Part shown: piece by piece, positions 17,756 through 26,521 of the stretch
How the letters are laid out: each line of letters starts with the position of its first letter
Numbering within the stretch: the first letter of the stretch is position 1
Assembly: GCA_965216135.1 (NCBI GenBank)
Contig: CBDCFL010000024.1
Location: 930,001 to 994,000 of the forward strand
Reading direction: 5' to 3'
DNA: 64,000 nucleotides
Origin: CBDCFL01 sp965216135
GTDB lineage: Bacteria; Pseudomonadota; Alphaproteobacteria; Rhodobacterales; Rhodobacteraceae
Translations under genes and position numbers: made by a program
The notes under the pieces: model-generated
What the model saw: the letters and a program-made list of their open reading frames with translations, nothing else
What the model was told of the DNA's origin: nothing
The model's database searches: none

Positions 17756-18998
17756 TGCGACATTTAGTGTGGTTTTACAGCCTGTTATGGATCACAGTTA
17801 CTGCCCAATCTGCGCTCAGCCAAGCGTTGAACGCGCTGGCCAGGCTCGAACCCGGATCGTCCATCGTGGATACCGATGGCGGCGTGACCGCGACCCTGAA
17901 CCTAAGCTAGCCGGTTCCCTATCGCATCGCCCATCTGTCCGATCCGTTCAGGGTGGTGATTGACTTTAATGAGGTCGAGTGGGTCAGCGACATTGTCGGC
18001 CAACTGGACCGGGCAGAAACGGTTGCCGACTTGCGCGCCGGTATCATCGCGCCCGGCTGGTCGCGGCTGGTTCTCATCTTTTCGCAACCAACCGCGGTGC
18101 AGACGGCGGAAATGACGACGACTTCTAAAAATCGCGCGACGCTTCGCGTTGAGCTGCGCCCCGTAACCAGCGAACAATACGCAGAAAAACACGTTTGGCA
18201 TCGAACCGAACATCACTGTTCACGCCGAATTCCCAAGCCGAGCCACCGCAGCGGCGCGATCCTTTGCAGCCGCTAAAGGTTGTCATTGATCCCGGCCACG
18301 GCGGCATTGATCCAGGCGCGCAGATTGATGGCGATGTCGAATCCCACCTGATGCTGGCCTTCGCCCGCGAGCTGAAAGAGCGGCTGATCAGGGCGGGCGG
18401 ATTTGACGTAACTCTGACACGGGAAGCAAATGAATTCGTCTCATTAGAGGCGCGTGTTTCCAAAGCCCATGCGGTGCGCGCGCATGTATTCCTGTCGTTG
18501 CACGCCGATGTCATTTCACAGGGTAGCGCCAAGGGCGCGACGATCTACACGCTATCCGATGACGCCAGCGACATCGCCAGCCGCAAGCTGGCTGAACGCC
18601 ATGACCGCGCCGATTTACTGTCGGGCGTTGATCTTAGCCAGCAGGACGACCAGATTGCCTTTGTTTTGATGGATATGGCGCGGACCGACACGGCGCATCG
18701 CGCCGAAAAACTCGCCGAGGCATTGGTCGCCGGTCTTGAGAAACGTGTCGAGCTTTTCAAGAAACCGCGCCTGTCGGCGGGGTTTTCGGTGCTCAAAGCA
18801 CCCGATATTCCGTCGGTTCTTTTGGAGCTGGGCTTTATGTCCTCGTCATATGATCTGCAAAACCTGCGAAATCCCGACTGGCACCAACGCGCGCAGCAGG
18901 GGATCGTTGCCGCCCTTACCGCCTGGGGACCGTGCCGATCTGGCCGAGGCTCCTCTCAGGCGCAAATAGCGTCTGCCCGGCGCTGCATTCTCCCGTAA
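17755..18998 (+). pseudogene. amiC: N-acetylmuramoyl-L-alanine amidase, broken in its N-terminal half
   Basis: The family enzyme cleaves the amide bond between MurNAc and L-Ala during daughter-cell separation. The frame opens at 17755 with a signal peptide, then an AMIN domain, but a TAG at 17908-17910 falls in the conserved LS(Q)PVPYR motif, a likely CAG to TAG change. Reading past it continues to 18276 (VIDFNEVEWVSDIVGQL). The catalytic domain is in another frame from about 18195. It is complete: VVIDPGHGGIDPG (His), DVESHLMLAFA (Glu), VFLSLHADV (His) and LLELGFMSS (catalytic Glu). So there is one stop and one frameshift. A TTG at 18195 could start a catalytic domain with no signal peptide. 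The zinc ligands and core are intact, so the damage is recent, or these are sequencing errors. Confidence 0.8.
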
Positions 18999-19065
18999 GA
19001 TTGAATTTTGACCTCGCTGAGATGCTTGTATATCTGTGACAGGTCAACGTGAGGGCGCAGCGATC

Positions 19066-21621
19066 GTGCTAAGGTTTATTCTGTCATTTGCTGGTGGCAT
19101 TTTCACGATGCTGACCAATGGCGCATTCATGGCCGCGCTGTGCGTTGGCGGCGTGTTCTGGATGTATGGCCGCGATCTGCCCAACCACGAACAACTGGCC
19201 AGTTACGCACCACCGACGATCAGCCGGATATACTCGGGCGAGGGTCGCCTGATGGACGAATTTGCCCGTGAACGGCGGCTGTTCGCACCAGCGGGCGAGG
19301 TGCCCGATCTGGTCAAACAGGCGTTTATTTCCGCCGAAGACAAAAACTTCTACAACCACCCCGGCTTTGATCTGCGCGGCATGGTGGCAGCACTGGTTCA
19401 GTATATTCGCTCGCGTGGCTCTGAGCGGCTGCGCGGTGCCTCGACAATCACCCAGCAGGTTATGAAGAATTTTGCACTGTCGTCGGATCGCGATGCTGAG
19501 CGCAAAATCCAGGAGCTGATCCTGGCGACGCGGCTGGAAAAGACACTCGATAAGGACGCGATCCTGGAGCTGTATCTCAACGAGATTTTCCTGGGGCAAA
19601 ATTCATTTGGGGTGACGGCTGCGGCCCAATCCTATTTCAACAAAACGCTTGAAGAACTTGCCCCGCACGAGGCGGCGATGCTGGCCGCAATGCCGCAATC
19701 ACCCGGCAGATATCACCCGGTCCGCGCCAAAGAGCGGGTGACGCAACGGCGCAATTTCGTGCTCAGGGAAATGTACGAAAACGGCTATCTGAGTGAGGCC
19801 ACCTATCGCAGCGAGGCCGAACAGCCGCTGCTGTCGGTGCAAAACGGGGATTTCGTGCCTTTCCGCGCTGGCCTGCCGCCGCGCGATTACTTTACCGATG
19901 AAATTCGCCGCCAGCTCAGCCGCGATTTTGGAGAAGAAGAATTTTTCACCGGCGGCATGGCGATCCGGGCGACCGTTGATCCCGAACTGCAAGTGCAGGC
20001 CGCCCGCGCGCTCGGCAATGCGCTGGAATCTTATGACCGCGCTCAAGGCATCTGGCGCGGCACCGGCGAGGCGATTGCGCCTGAAATGCTGGACGATGAA
20101 GACACCTGGCGTCAGGCTCTGGCCGACATTCGCATTTCGCGCGACACGCCCGGCTGGCTGCCGGCAGTTGTGTTGCGGCTCGGCAATAACGATGCGCGGA
20201 TCGGCGTCGAAGGCATTGCCGATGACGACGACGGTCACTGGATCGCCGCCGAAGATGTGCGCTGGGCCAAGCCGATGCGCGACGATGGCTCGGTTGGCCG
20301 GACCGCGCGCGTCGCCAGTGATCTCTTGAGTCTGGGCGATGTCGTCCATGTCGCTGCATTGGCCGATGACAACGGCGAGTTCCTGCGCTGGTCGCTGCGC
20401 CAGGTGCCAGAAGTGCAGGGCGCGTTCATGGCCATGGATGTCAACACCGGCCGGGTTCTGGCCATGCAGGGCGGCTTTTCCTATCAGCATTCGGTGTTCA
20501 ACCGCGCCACCCAGGCCACCCGCCAGCCGGGATCGTCGTTCAAGCCGTTTGTCTATGCAGCGGCCCTCGACAGCGGCTTTACACCGGCCACGATCATCAT
20601 CGACGCGCCCATTGAGATCGACACGCCCGACGGCATGTGGCGGCCCAAGAATTATTCGAACAAATTCTACGGACCCGCGCCACTGCGCACCGGTATCGAG
20701 CAATCGCGCAATCTGATGACGGTTCGCCTGGCCCAGGAAATCGGCATGGATGTTGTCGCGGAATATGCCGAAAGGTTCGGCGTTTACGACCATATGCAGC
20801 CTTATCTGGCCAATGCGCTGGGATCAGAGGAAACCACGCTGTTCAAGATGGTGGCGGCTTACGCGATGTTTGCCAATGGCGGCGAACGTGTCGAGCCGAC
20901 GCTGGTTGACCGGGTCCAGGACCGCTGGGGCCGCACCATCTATCGCCACGATCAGCGCATCTGCCGCGATTGCCAGGTTGCCTCACTTGATCCTGGCGTC
21001 GGTCCCTGGATCGACGACAACCGCCAGCGTATCATGAACGAAGTGACCGCCTATCAGCTGACCTCGATGCTGCAGGGCGTGGTCAGCCGGGGCACGGCCC
21101 GCGGGCGCGTAAACCTGCCGGTGCCGGTGGCGGGCAAGACCGGCACCACCAACGACGCCAAGGATGTCTGGTTCATCGGCTTTACCTCTAACATCGTGGC
21201 GGGGTGCTATGTTGGTTTTGACCAGCCGAAATCGCTGGGACAGCGGGTCGCGGGCGGCAACACGTGCGCGCCGGTGTTCAACGAGTTCATGCAGACAGCG
21301 GTAGCCAAATATGGTGGCGGCCCGTTCGCGGTGCCCACCGGCGGGCGGTTCATCAAGATAGACCGCTATTCGGGCGGTCGGCTGCCCGATCTAGCTGAGG
21401 GCGAACATGTCGTGGCCGAATATTTTCGCGACGGCGAGGAACCGGTGTTTGGCATCATGTTTGATGGCGGCTTTGCGATGGGGGCCAACCTGCCGCTGCT
21501 GGAAGTGGGAGAATCGGCGTTCGTCGATGAAGGCACGATTTTGCAGACATCGACCGGCAACCTGGTGATCATACCCAAGAAAGCCGATTTCGGAACGCTC
21601 TCCTCGGGCGGGCTTTACTGA
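19066..21621 (+). CDS. mrcA: Penicillin-binding protein 1A (bifunctional glycosyltransferase/transpeptidase)
   Basis: An 851-residue class A PBP that polymerises and cross-links peptidoglycan at the inner membrane. It has an N-terminal transmembrane helix (about residues 5-35), a GT51 glycosyltransferase with AEDKNFYNHPGFD and GASTITQQVMKN, then an OB-like region (about 320-430). The transpeptidase has the nucleophile SxxK in QPGSSFKPFVYA, SRN in IEQSRNLMTV, and KTGTT in VAGKTGTTNDAKD. The frame is open from a GTG at 19036, but GTG at 19066 is preferred: it follows GAGGG with proper spacing and gives the usual family start (M)LRFILSF. It sits downstream of the broken amiC, forming a wall-synthesis cluster. 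Confidence 0.93.
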   Translation: MLRFILSFAGGIFTMLTNGAFMAALCVGGVFWMYGRDLPNHEQLASYAPPTISRIYSGEGRLMDEFARERRLFAPAGEVPDLVKQAFISAEDKNFYNHPGFDLRGMVAALVQYIRSRGSERLRGASTITQQVMKNFALSSDRDAERKIQELILATRLEKTLDKDAILELYLNEIFLGQNSFGVTAAAQSYFNKTLEELAPHEAAMLAAMPQSPGRYHPVRAKERVTQRRNFVLREMYENGYLSEATYRSEAEQPLLSVQNGDFVPFRAGLPPRDYFTDEIRRQLSRDFGEEEFFTGGMAIRATVDPELQVQAARALGNALESYDRAQGIWRGTGEAIAPEMLDDEDTWRQALADIRISRDTPGWLPAVVLRLGNNDARIGVEGIADDDDGHWIAAEDVRWAKPMRDDGSVGRTARVASDLLSLGDVVHVAALADDNGEFLRWSLRQVPEVQGAFMAMDVNTGRVLAMQGGFSYQHSVFNRATQATRQPGSSFKPFVYAAALDSGFTPATIIIDAPIEIDTPDGMWRPKNYSNKFYGPAPLRTGIEQSRNLMTVRLAQEIGMDVVAEYAERFGVYDHMQPYLANALGSEETTLFKMVAAYAMFANGGERVEPTLVDRVQDRWGRTIYRHDQRICRDCQVASLDPGVGPWIDDNRQRIMNEVTAYQLTSMLQGVVSRGTARGRVNLPVPVAGKTGTTNDAKDVWFIGFTSNIVAGCYVGFDQPKSLGQRVAGGNTCAPVFNEFMQTAVAKYGGGPFAVPTGGRFIKIDRYSGGRLPDLAEGEHVVAEYFRDGEEPVFGIMFDGGFAMGANLPLLEVGESAFVDEGTILQTSTGNLVIIPKKADFGTLSSGGLY

Positions 21622-21629
21622 CACCCGTA

Positions 21630-22829
21630 ATGAGTGCAAACGCTTGTCGCCCCAAAGGTGGGTTGGTATCAAGCTGGTCTCAAAGTGATCGGAATGTCCC
21701 CTTGCGCGCAGATATCGCAAATGCAACTGAAGCGATCAACAAATCGCTCACCCTGCTCAGGCAGCGCCTGGATTGGGACACTGCCAGCCATCGCCTGGAA
21801 GAATTTGACGCGATGATCGAAGACCCCAACCTCTGGGACGATCAGGAGCGCGCGCAGAAGCTGATGCGCGACCGGCAGATGCTGATCGATGCCATCGGCA
21901 CGGTCAACGCAATTTCCCGCGATCTGTCTGACAATTGCGAACTGATCGAACTGGGCGAGGCCGAGGATGACGCCGAGGTTGTGGCCGATGCGCAACGCGC
22001 GCTGGGCCGTCTGGCGGACCGGGCCGCGAAAAAGGAACTTGAGGCGCTGCTGAGCGGCGAGGCCGATGCCAACGACACCTTCCTTGAGATCAACTCCGGT
22101 GCCGGTGGCACGGAAAGCTGCGACTGGGCGGCCATGCTGGCGCGGATGTATGTGCGCTGGGCCGAGGCCCATGGATATAAGGTCGAGATGTTGTCAGAAA
22201 GCCCCGGCGATCAGGCAGGCATCAAATCGGTGGCCTACAAAATCACCGGGCCCAACGCCTATGGCTGGCTGAAATCCGAAAGCGGCGTGCACCGGCTGGT
22301 GCGCATCTCGCCCTTTGCCAGCGCCGCCAAGCGCCACACCTCGTTTTCCTCGGTCTGGGTCTACCCCGTCGTCGACGACAATATCGAGATCGAGGTCAAT
22401 CCGTCGGATCTGCGGGTTGATACGTACCGTTCGTCCGGCGCAGGCGGTCAGCATGTGAACACCACCGATTCTGCTGTGCGTATGACCCATATTCCGACCG
22501 GCATCGTTGTGACCTCGTCAGAGAAATCCCAGCACCAGAACCGCGATATCGCCATGAAAGCCCTTAAATCGCGCCTGTATCAGATGGAACTGGATAAACG
22601 TACCGCGTCCATCCAGGAGGCCCACGATGCCAAGGGCGATGCCGGTTGGGGCAACCAGATCCGCTCTTACGTGTTGCAGCCCTATCAGATGGTCAAAGAC
22701 CTGCGCACCAATTACGAGACCTCCGACACGTCCGGCGTGCTTGACGGCGATCTCGATGCTTTCATGGCCGCGACACTGGCGCTCAATGTCTCCGGCAAAA
22801 GCCGCGCCGAAGCGCAGTCAGCGGACTAA
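21630..22829 (+). CDS. prfB: Peptide chain release factor 2
   Basis: Recognises UGA and UAA stop codons and triggers peptide release on the ribosome. It shows the GGQ motif (SSGAGGQHVNTT), the SPF tripeptide used for stop recognition (VRISPFASAAKR), and the coiled-coil N-terminal domain (RLDWDTASHRLEEFDAMIEDPNLW). The frame opens with ATG at 21630; by family comparison the mature start is likely the TTG at 21702 (LRADIANATEAINKSL), although no clear Shine-Dalgarno precedes it. The in-frame UGA slip found in many prfB genes is absent. It follows PBP1A by 8 bp and precedes the DUF6314 gene by 7 bp, so the three are probably one transcript. Confidence 0.93.
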   Translation: MSANACRPKGGLVSSWSQSDRNVPLRADIANATEAINKSLTLLRQRLDWDTASHRLEEFDAMIEDPNLWDDQERAQKLMRDRQMLIDAIGTVNAISRDLSDNCELIELGEAEDDAEVVADAQRALGRLADRAAKKELEALLSGEADANDTFLEINSGAGGTESCDWAAMLARMYVRWAEAHGYKVEMLSESPGDQAGIKSVAYKITGPNAYGWLKSESGVHRLVRISPFASAAKRHTSFSSVWVYPVVDDNIEIEVNPSDLRVDTYRSSGAGGQHVNTTDSAVRMTHIPTGIVVTSSEKSQHQNRDIAMKALKSRLYQMELDKRTASIQEAHDAKGDAGWGNQIRSYVLQPYQMVKDLRTNYETSDTSGVLDGDLDAFMAATLALNVSGKSRAEAQSAD

Positions 22830-22836
22830 AAGAGCG

Positions 22837-23268
22837 ATGAACAAACTGTCGCGCCTGGCGCTGAACGATTTTACCGGAACCTGGATCATCGAGCGCCGCA
22901 TCGACGATTTCCTGCTTGGCAGGGTGGGTCAACTGGACGGCACCGCAACCTTCGCGTCCGCGCCAAACGGGCTGGCCTATTGCGAGCGCGGCACGTTGAT
23001 CATGGAAGACCAGAAACCGATGTCCGCCGAACGCCGCTACCTGTGGAGCTATCAGGATGGGCGCATCATTGTGGCCCATGCCGACGGCGCGTCGTTTCAT
23101 TCGTTTGCACCCAGCGGTGGCCGCGCCTCGGCGTGCCACACCTGCGGCAGGGACGAATATCGGGTGATCTACACCTTTTCGCGCTGGCCCCATTGGCGGG
23201 CCGACTGGCGGGTCCAGGGGCCTAACAAACATTACCGGATGACGACAGCATATGACCGCGCGCCATAG
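22837..23268 (+). CDS. DUF6314 family protein
   Basis: A 143-residue soluble protein of unknown function. The DUF6314 pattern is recognisable: an opening FTGTWIIERRIDD, then LGRVGQLDGTATF, a central ERRYLWSYQDGRIIVAHADG with FHSF, a His/Cys cluster (ACHTCGRDEYRVIY), and a WPHWRADWRVQGPNKHY ending. The fold is probably a small beta barrel of lipocalin type; that is inference. ATG at 22837 lies 7 bp after the prfB stop, suggesting translational linkage. No signal peptide or membrane segment. Confidence 0.78.
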   Translation: MNKLSRLALNDFTGTWIIERRIDDFLLGRVGQLDGTATFASAPNGLAYCERGTLIMEDQKPMSAERRYLWSYQDGRIIVAHADGASFHSFAPSGGRASACHTCGRDEYRVIYTFSRWPHWRADWRVQGPNKHYRMTTAYDRAP

Positions 23269-23337
23269 CTCTGCTTGCGCTGAGGTCTTGGCTGGTGCAC
23301 ATAGCCGCAAATCGAACGTCAAGGGGTGGAGACAATC

Positions 23338-23937
23338 ATGACAAGCTTAACACATGGCAGCGTTCTGGCCGACACGTTTGGCGCAAGGGACGGCACATCG
23401 CTTCTGGTGAAACAGATCGTATTGGTGATCGTCGGCATCGCGGCGCTGGCCATAGCGGCGAAAATCCGGGTGCCGGTCTGGCCGGTGCCGATGACCATGC
23501 AGACATTCGCAGTGCTGACCATCGGGGCGGCCTATGGCACGCGGCTGGGGCTGGCGACGCTGATCGGCTATATCGCCATTGGCGCGCTGGGGGTTCCGGT
23601 CTTTGCGGGCGACAGCGCCGGGCTGGCCTATCTGGCGGGCCCGACGGCGGGGTATCTGGTGGGGTTCGCAGTCGCGGCGGGCGTGGTCGGGTCACTGGCG
23701 CGCCGCGGATGGGACCGTTCGGTCGGACAAATGGCCCTGGCGCTGCTGATCGGCAATGCGATCATCTATGGCTTCGGCCTGCCGTGGATGGCCTATCTCT
23801 TCCTCGCCGACAAGGGCGCTGGCTGGGTGATGCAATGGGGAATGACCAATTTCCTCATCGGCGACGGGCTGAAATTGGTGCTCGCCGCCCTGCTGATCCC
23901 AGCGGTCTGGAAACTGGTCGGTTCTGCGCGGGGCTGA
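23338..23937 (+). CDS. bioY: Biotin transporter substrate-binding protein BioY
   Basis: A 199-residue S-component of an energy-coupling factor-type biotin transporter in the inner membrane. There are about six hydrophobic helices. Typical BioY motifs are present: RVPVWPVPMTMQTFAVLTIGAAYG, then GALGVPVFAG, the GPTAGYLVGF helix, and GDGLKLVLAALLIP near the end. The ATG at 23338 is preferred over the GTG at 23326 because GGGGTGGAGAC precedes it at suitable distance. No BioM or BioN genes are adjacent, so it may act alone or with distant partners. No BioR-type operator was found in the 69 bp upstream. Confidence 0.9.
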   Translation: MTSLTHGSVLADTFGARDGTSLLVKQIVLVIVGIAALAIAAKIRVPVWPVPMTMQTFAVLTIGAAYGTRLGLATLIGYIAIGALGVPVFAGDSAGLAYLAGPTAGYLVGFAVAAGVVGSLARRGWDRSVGQMALALLIGNAIIYGFGLPWMAYLFLADKGAGWVMQWGMTNFLIGDGLKLVLAALLIPAVWKLVGSARG

Positions 23938-23997
23938 GCACGGCGGCAACCGCTCATCAGCCCTCGCCGACCCAACATTTGCTTGGTGAGAGGATTA

Positions 23998-24202
23998 GCC
24001 CGGAACAAGGCACGAAGTGCCGCCGGGCAGCGCCCGACCGCCCTGTCATGCCGGAGGCATGCCAATGTTTAGCGGCGCACCTCCGGTGCGACGGGCGGGC
24101 GCTTCTTTGCCGCTGCGCACCCGAACAAACGTAAGATGTGGCGGGACCATAAAGTGCAGACCTCGACCCACAGAGGCACCCACCCGCGGTCGGGCGCTGC
24201 CC
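23998..24202 (+). repeat. Dispersed hairpin repeat, copy R4 (best-preserved long form)
   Basis: Terminal inverted repeats GGGCAGCGCCCGACCGC at 24025-24041 and its exact complement at 24186-24202. A leading cloverleaf-like stem (GCCCGG ... CCGGGC around GGCACGAAGTGCC) precedes them. Inside are hairpins CATGCCGGAGGCATG and GCACCTCCGGTGC, then GTAAGATGTGGCGGGACC and ATAAAGTGCAGACCTC. It lies between the convergent bioY and hydrolase genes. Confidence 0.85.
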
Positions 24203-24281
24203 TAGCGTTTCGCGGCGTGTTCGCGGCCCGGGGCTTGGCGCTGCGGCGCGAGGTGGCGGACCCATGTCCCGGACGTGGGCC

Positions 24282-25490
24282 TCACACCAGCTCGGTCTTC
24301 ACCACCGCGTTTTGTTCCAGCGTCCGGTGCACCGGGCATTTGTCGGCGATCTCCAGCAGCTTGGCGCGCTGGTCGGCGTCCAGATCGCCCTCAAGCCGGA
24401 TCGACCGAAAGAAATGATCGGCCTTGCCGGTGCCGCTCTCGGCATCCTTGATGTGCAGCTTGTCGTGGGTGACATCGACGCTGACATGGCTAAGCGGCCA
24501 TTTATTGCGCCGCGCATACATGCGGATGGTCATTGACGTGCACGCGCCCAGACCGGCGGCCAGAAATCCATAAGGCGTCATCCCCTGATTGGTGCCGCCA
24601 TAGGCTGTTGGCTCGTCAGCAATCGCGTGATGATGCGGCCCGGCGGCAATGTCTTGCAGAAACCCGTTCGGATCGGATTCCGACACCCGCACAACCCCTT
24701 CGGGCGCACCGGGCGGCGGCGCCGGGTCGGCCAGTTCCAGATAGCGCGCCGCCCAGGTCGAGATGATCTCGGCGGCATATTCGGCGTCATCGGCGCGCGA
24801 CACCAGATGATCGGCACCATCCAGCGTCACGAAACTCTTGGGATGTTTGGCGGCGGTGAATATTTTCGCTGCATTATCAACGCTGACGATCGCATCACGT
24901 GGCGCGTGCATGACCAACAGCGCCCGGTGCAGACCGGCAATCGCAGGCGCGAGGTTTTCGCTGGCCACATCGCGCACAAACTCCCGCCCGATGGTAAACG
25001 GACGCCCGCCCAATGACACCTCAGCGCGCCCTTCGGCTTCGATTACCTCCAGCGCAGCGCCGAAATTATGGGTCACATGGCCGGGATCGAACGGCGCGCC
25101 AATCGTGACAATCGCCTTGGCCGAGGCGATTTCAGCGGCCGCCCGCAACACCGCCGCCCCGCCCAGTGAATGCCCGATCAGCAGATCCGGCACCATACCG
25201 CGTTCGCCCAGCGCCGCCGCCGCCGCAACCAGATCGCCGACATTCGAGGTGAACGTCGTGTTGGCAAATTCGCCGCCCGAATGACCCAGCCCGGTAAAGT
25301 CGAACCGCAGCACCGCAATCCCCGTCGATGCCAGCCGCCCGGCGATACGGCGCGACGCGGCAATATCCTTGCCGCAGGTAAAGCAATGCGCAAACAATGC
25401 CGTCGCCAGCCGTGGCCCGTCGGGCAGGTCAAGGCGCGCCGCCAATGCCGCACCATCATGGCCGGGAAAGGTAAATCGCTCGGTTGTCAT
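24282..25490 (-). CDS. Alpha/beta hydrolase fused to an OsmC-like domain
   Basis: A 402-residue two-domain protein. Residues 1-250 form an alpha/beta hydrolase with the nucleophile elbow GHSLGG (about residue 105), the oxyanion region AHCFTCGKD, and Asp and His candidates in HAPRDAIVS and DGADHLVS. Residues 265-402 form an OsmC/Ohr-type domain with the two conserved cysteines in LGACTSMTIRMYARR and DKCPVHRTL, which reduce organic peroxides in characterised OsmC proteins. The fusion is common in proteobacteria and is thought to act in hydrolysis and detoxification; the exact substrate is unknown. It is convergent with bioY and divergent from the nuclease-like gene. Confidence 0.87.
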   Translation of the reverse strand: MTTERFTFPGHDGAALAARLDLPDGPRLATALFAHCFTCGKDIAASRRIAGRLASTGIAVLRFDFTGLGHSGGEFANTTFTSNVGDLVAAAAALGERGMVPDLLIGHSLGGAAVLRAAAEIASAKAIVTIGAPFDPGHVTHNFGAALEVIEAEGRAEVSLGGRPFTIGREFVRDVASENLAPAIAGLHRALLVMHAPRDAIVSVDNAAKIFTAAKHPKSFVTLDGADHLVSRADDAEYAAEIISTWAARYLELADPAPPPGAPEGVVRVSESDPNGFLQDIAAGPHHHAIADEPTAYGGTNQGMTPYGFLAAGLGACTSMTIRMYARRNKWPLSHVSVDVTHDKLHIKDAESGTGKADHFFRSIRLEGDLDADQRAKLLEIADKCPVHRTLEQNAVVKTELV

Positions 25491-25630
25491 GGCTGATCTC
25501 CAAATCCAGTCGCGCCAAACTGGGGTTGACCTCGCGCGGGCGCAACCAGATGTAAGGCGATGTCACGCTTTGGTGACAGAACGGGCATTACCATTAGCGG
25601 CGACAGCGACCCACCCGCCGATCAATCGGA

Positions 25631-26521
25631 GTGATATTGAGAACCCTCAGGCGCATCATTCAGCCGATATTCGTCGCCTTGGTCGTGCTGATGGCGGCCA
25701 GTTTTGCCGGGGCTATACACCCAATGGGCGATCTGATCGCGGTCTTCCGTTTCTGGATTGCCCTGGCCGTGATGGCCTGCGTTGTGGTGCTGGTGCGCGG
25801 CTGGAAGCGTGCCTTTGCGGGTGCCGCGCTGGTGCTGGCCGGCTTTTCGGTCGATATCGCCGCCGCTCTTGGTCCCGCAGCCGCCGCCCGCTCCGGCCAA
25901 TACACGCTTTATCAGAAAAACATCCTGTTCAATAATTCCGCCCTGCCGCAACTGGCCCAGGACATCCGAGCCCGCGCGCCGGATTTCTTGACGCTTCAGG
26001 AAGTGTCCGCGACCAATCTCTGGCTTTTGCGCGACCTGCAGCAAACCTACATCACCAGCCTATTTTGCGCTGGTAGCAACGTCAGCGCGCTGGCGGTTCT
26101 GGCCAGATACCCGCGCAGTGGCGCAGCCGATATTTGCCGCGATGATGCCGGGCTGGCGGCGGTGCAAGTATTAACGCCAGACGGCCCGCTCTGGCTGGTC
26201 AGCCTGCACTTGCGCTGGCCCTGGCCTTACCAGCAGCCGGAAAATCTAAGAACGGTGATCCCGCTGCTGGAAAGCCTCGACCAACCGGTCGTCATCGCCG
26301 GTGATTTCAACGCGGTGGCCTGGTCGCACGCCGTCTCTCAGGTCAGCACAGCTTCGGGAACGCGCCGGTTTGGCCCGATCTTCAAGACCTTCAAAGGCCC
26401 GAATATTTTCCTGAACGTCCCGATCGACCATATCCTTGCGCCAGGTGGCGACGGTGCCCTGGAAACCCGGCCCTATCTGGGCTCCGATCATCTGGGCCTG
26501 CTGGCCCGGTTCGATCTTTAG
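25631..26521 (+). CDS. Membrane-anchored endonuclease/exonuclease/phosphatase-family protein
   Basis: About 296 residues. Three hydrophobic segments lie in the first 85 residues (VALVVLMAASFAGAI, WIALAVMACVVVLV, GAALVLAGFSVDIAAA). An EEP-fold domain follows, with QKNILFNN (Asn), LTLQEVS (catalytic Glu), GDFNAVAWSH (Asp/Asn), VPIDHILA (Asp) and LGSDHLGLLARF (Asp-His). The fold hydrolyses phosphodiesters in nucleic acids or lipids; the substrate is unknown, and the active site is expected on the periplasmic side. The frame opens at a GTG at 25631; a TTG at 25637 is better spaced from GGAG, so the first two residues are uncertain. Its last bases overlap the end of convergent dddP. Confidence 0.82.
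   Translation: MILRTLRRIIQPIFVALVVLMAASFAGAIHPMGDLIAVFRFWIALAVMACVVVLVRGWKRAFAGAALVLAGFSVDIAAALGPAAAARSGQYTLYQKNILFNNSALPQLAQDIRARAPDFLTLQEVSATNLWLLRDLQQTYITSLFCAGSNVSALAVLARYPRSGAADICRDDAGLAAVQVLTPDGPLWLVSLHLRWPWPYQQPENLRTVIPLLESLDQPVVIAGDFNAVAWSHAVSQVSTASGTRRFGPIFKTFKGPNIFLNVPIDHILAPGGDGALETRPYLGSDHLGLLARFDL

Noticed and set aside
21630..21710. Programmed frameshift in prfB
   Set aside because: The frame is continuous and no in-frame TGA with a slippery CTT is present near the start.
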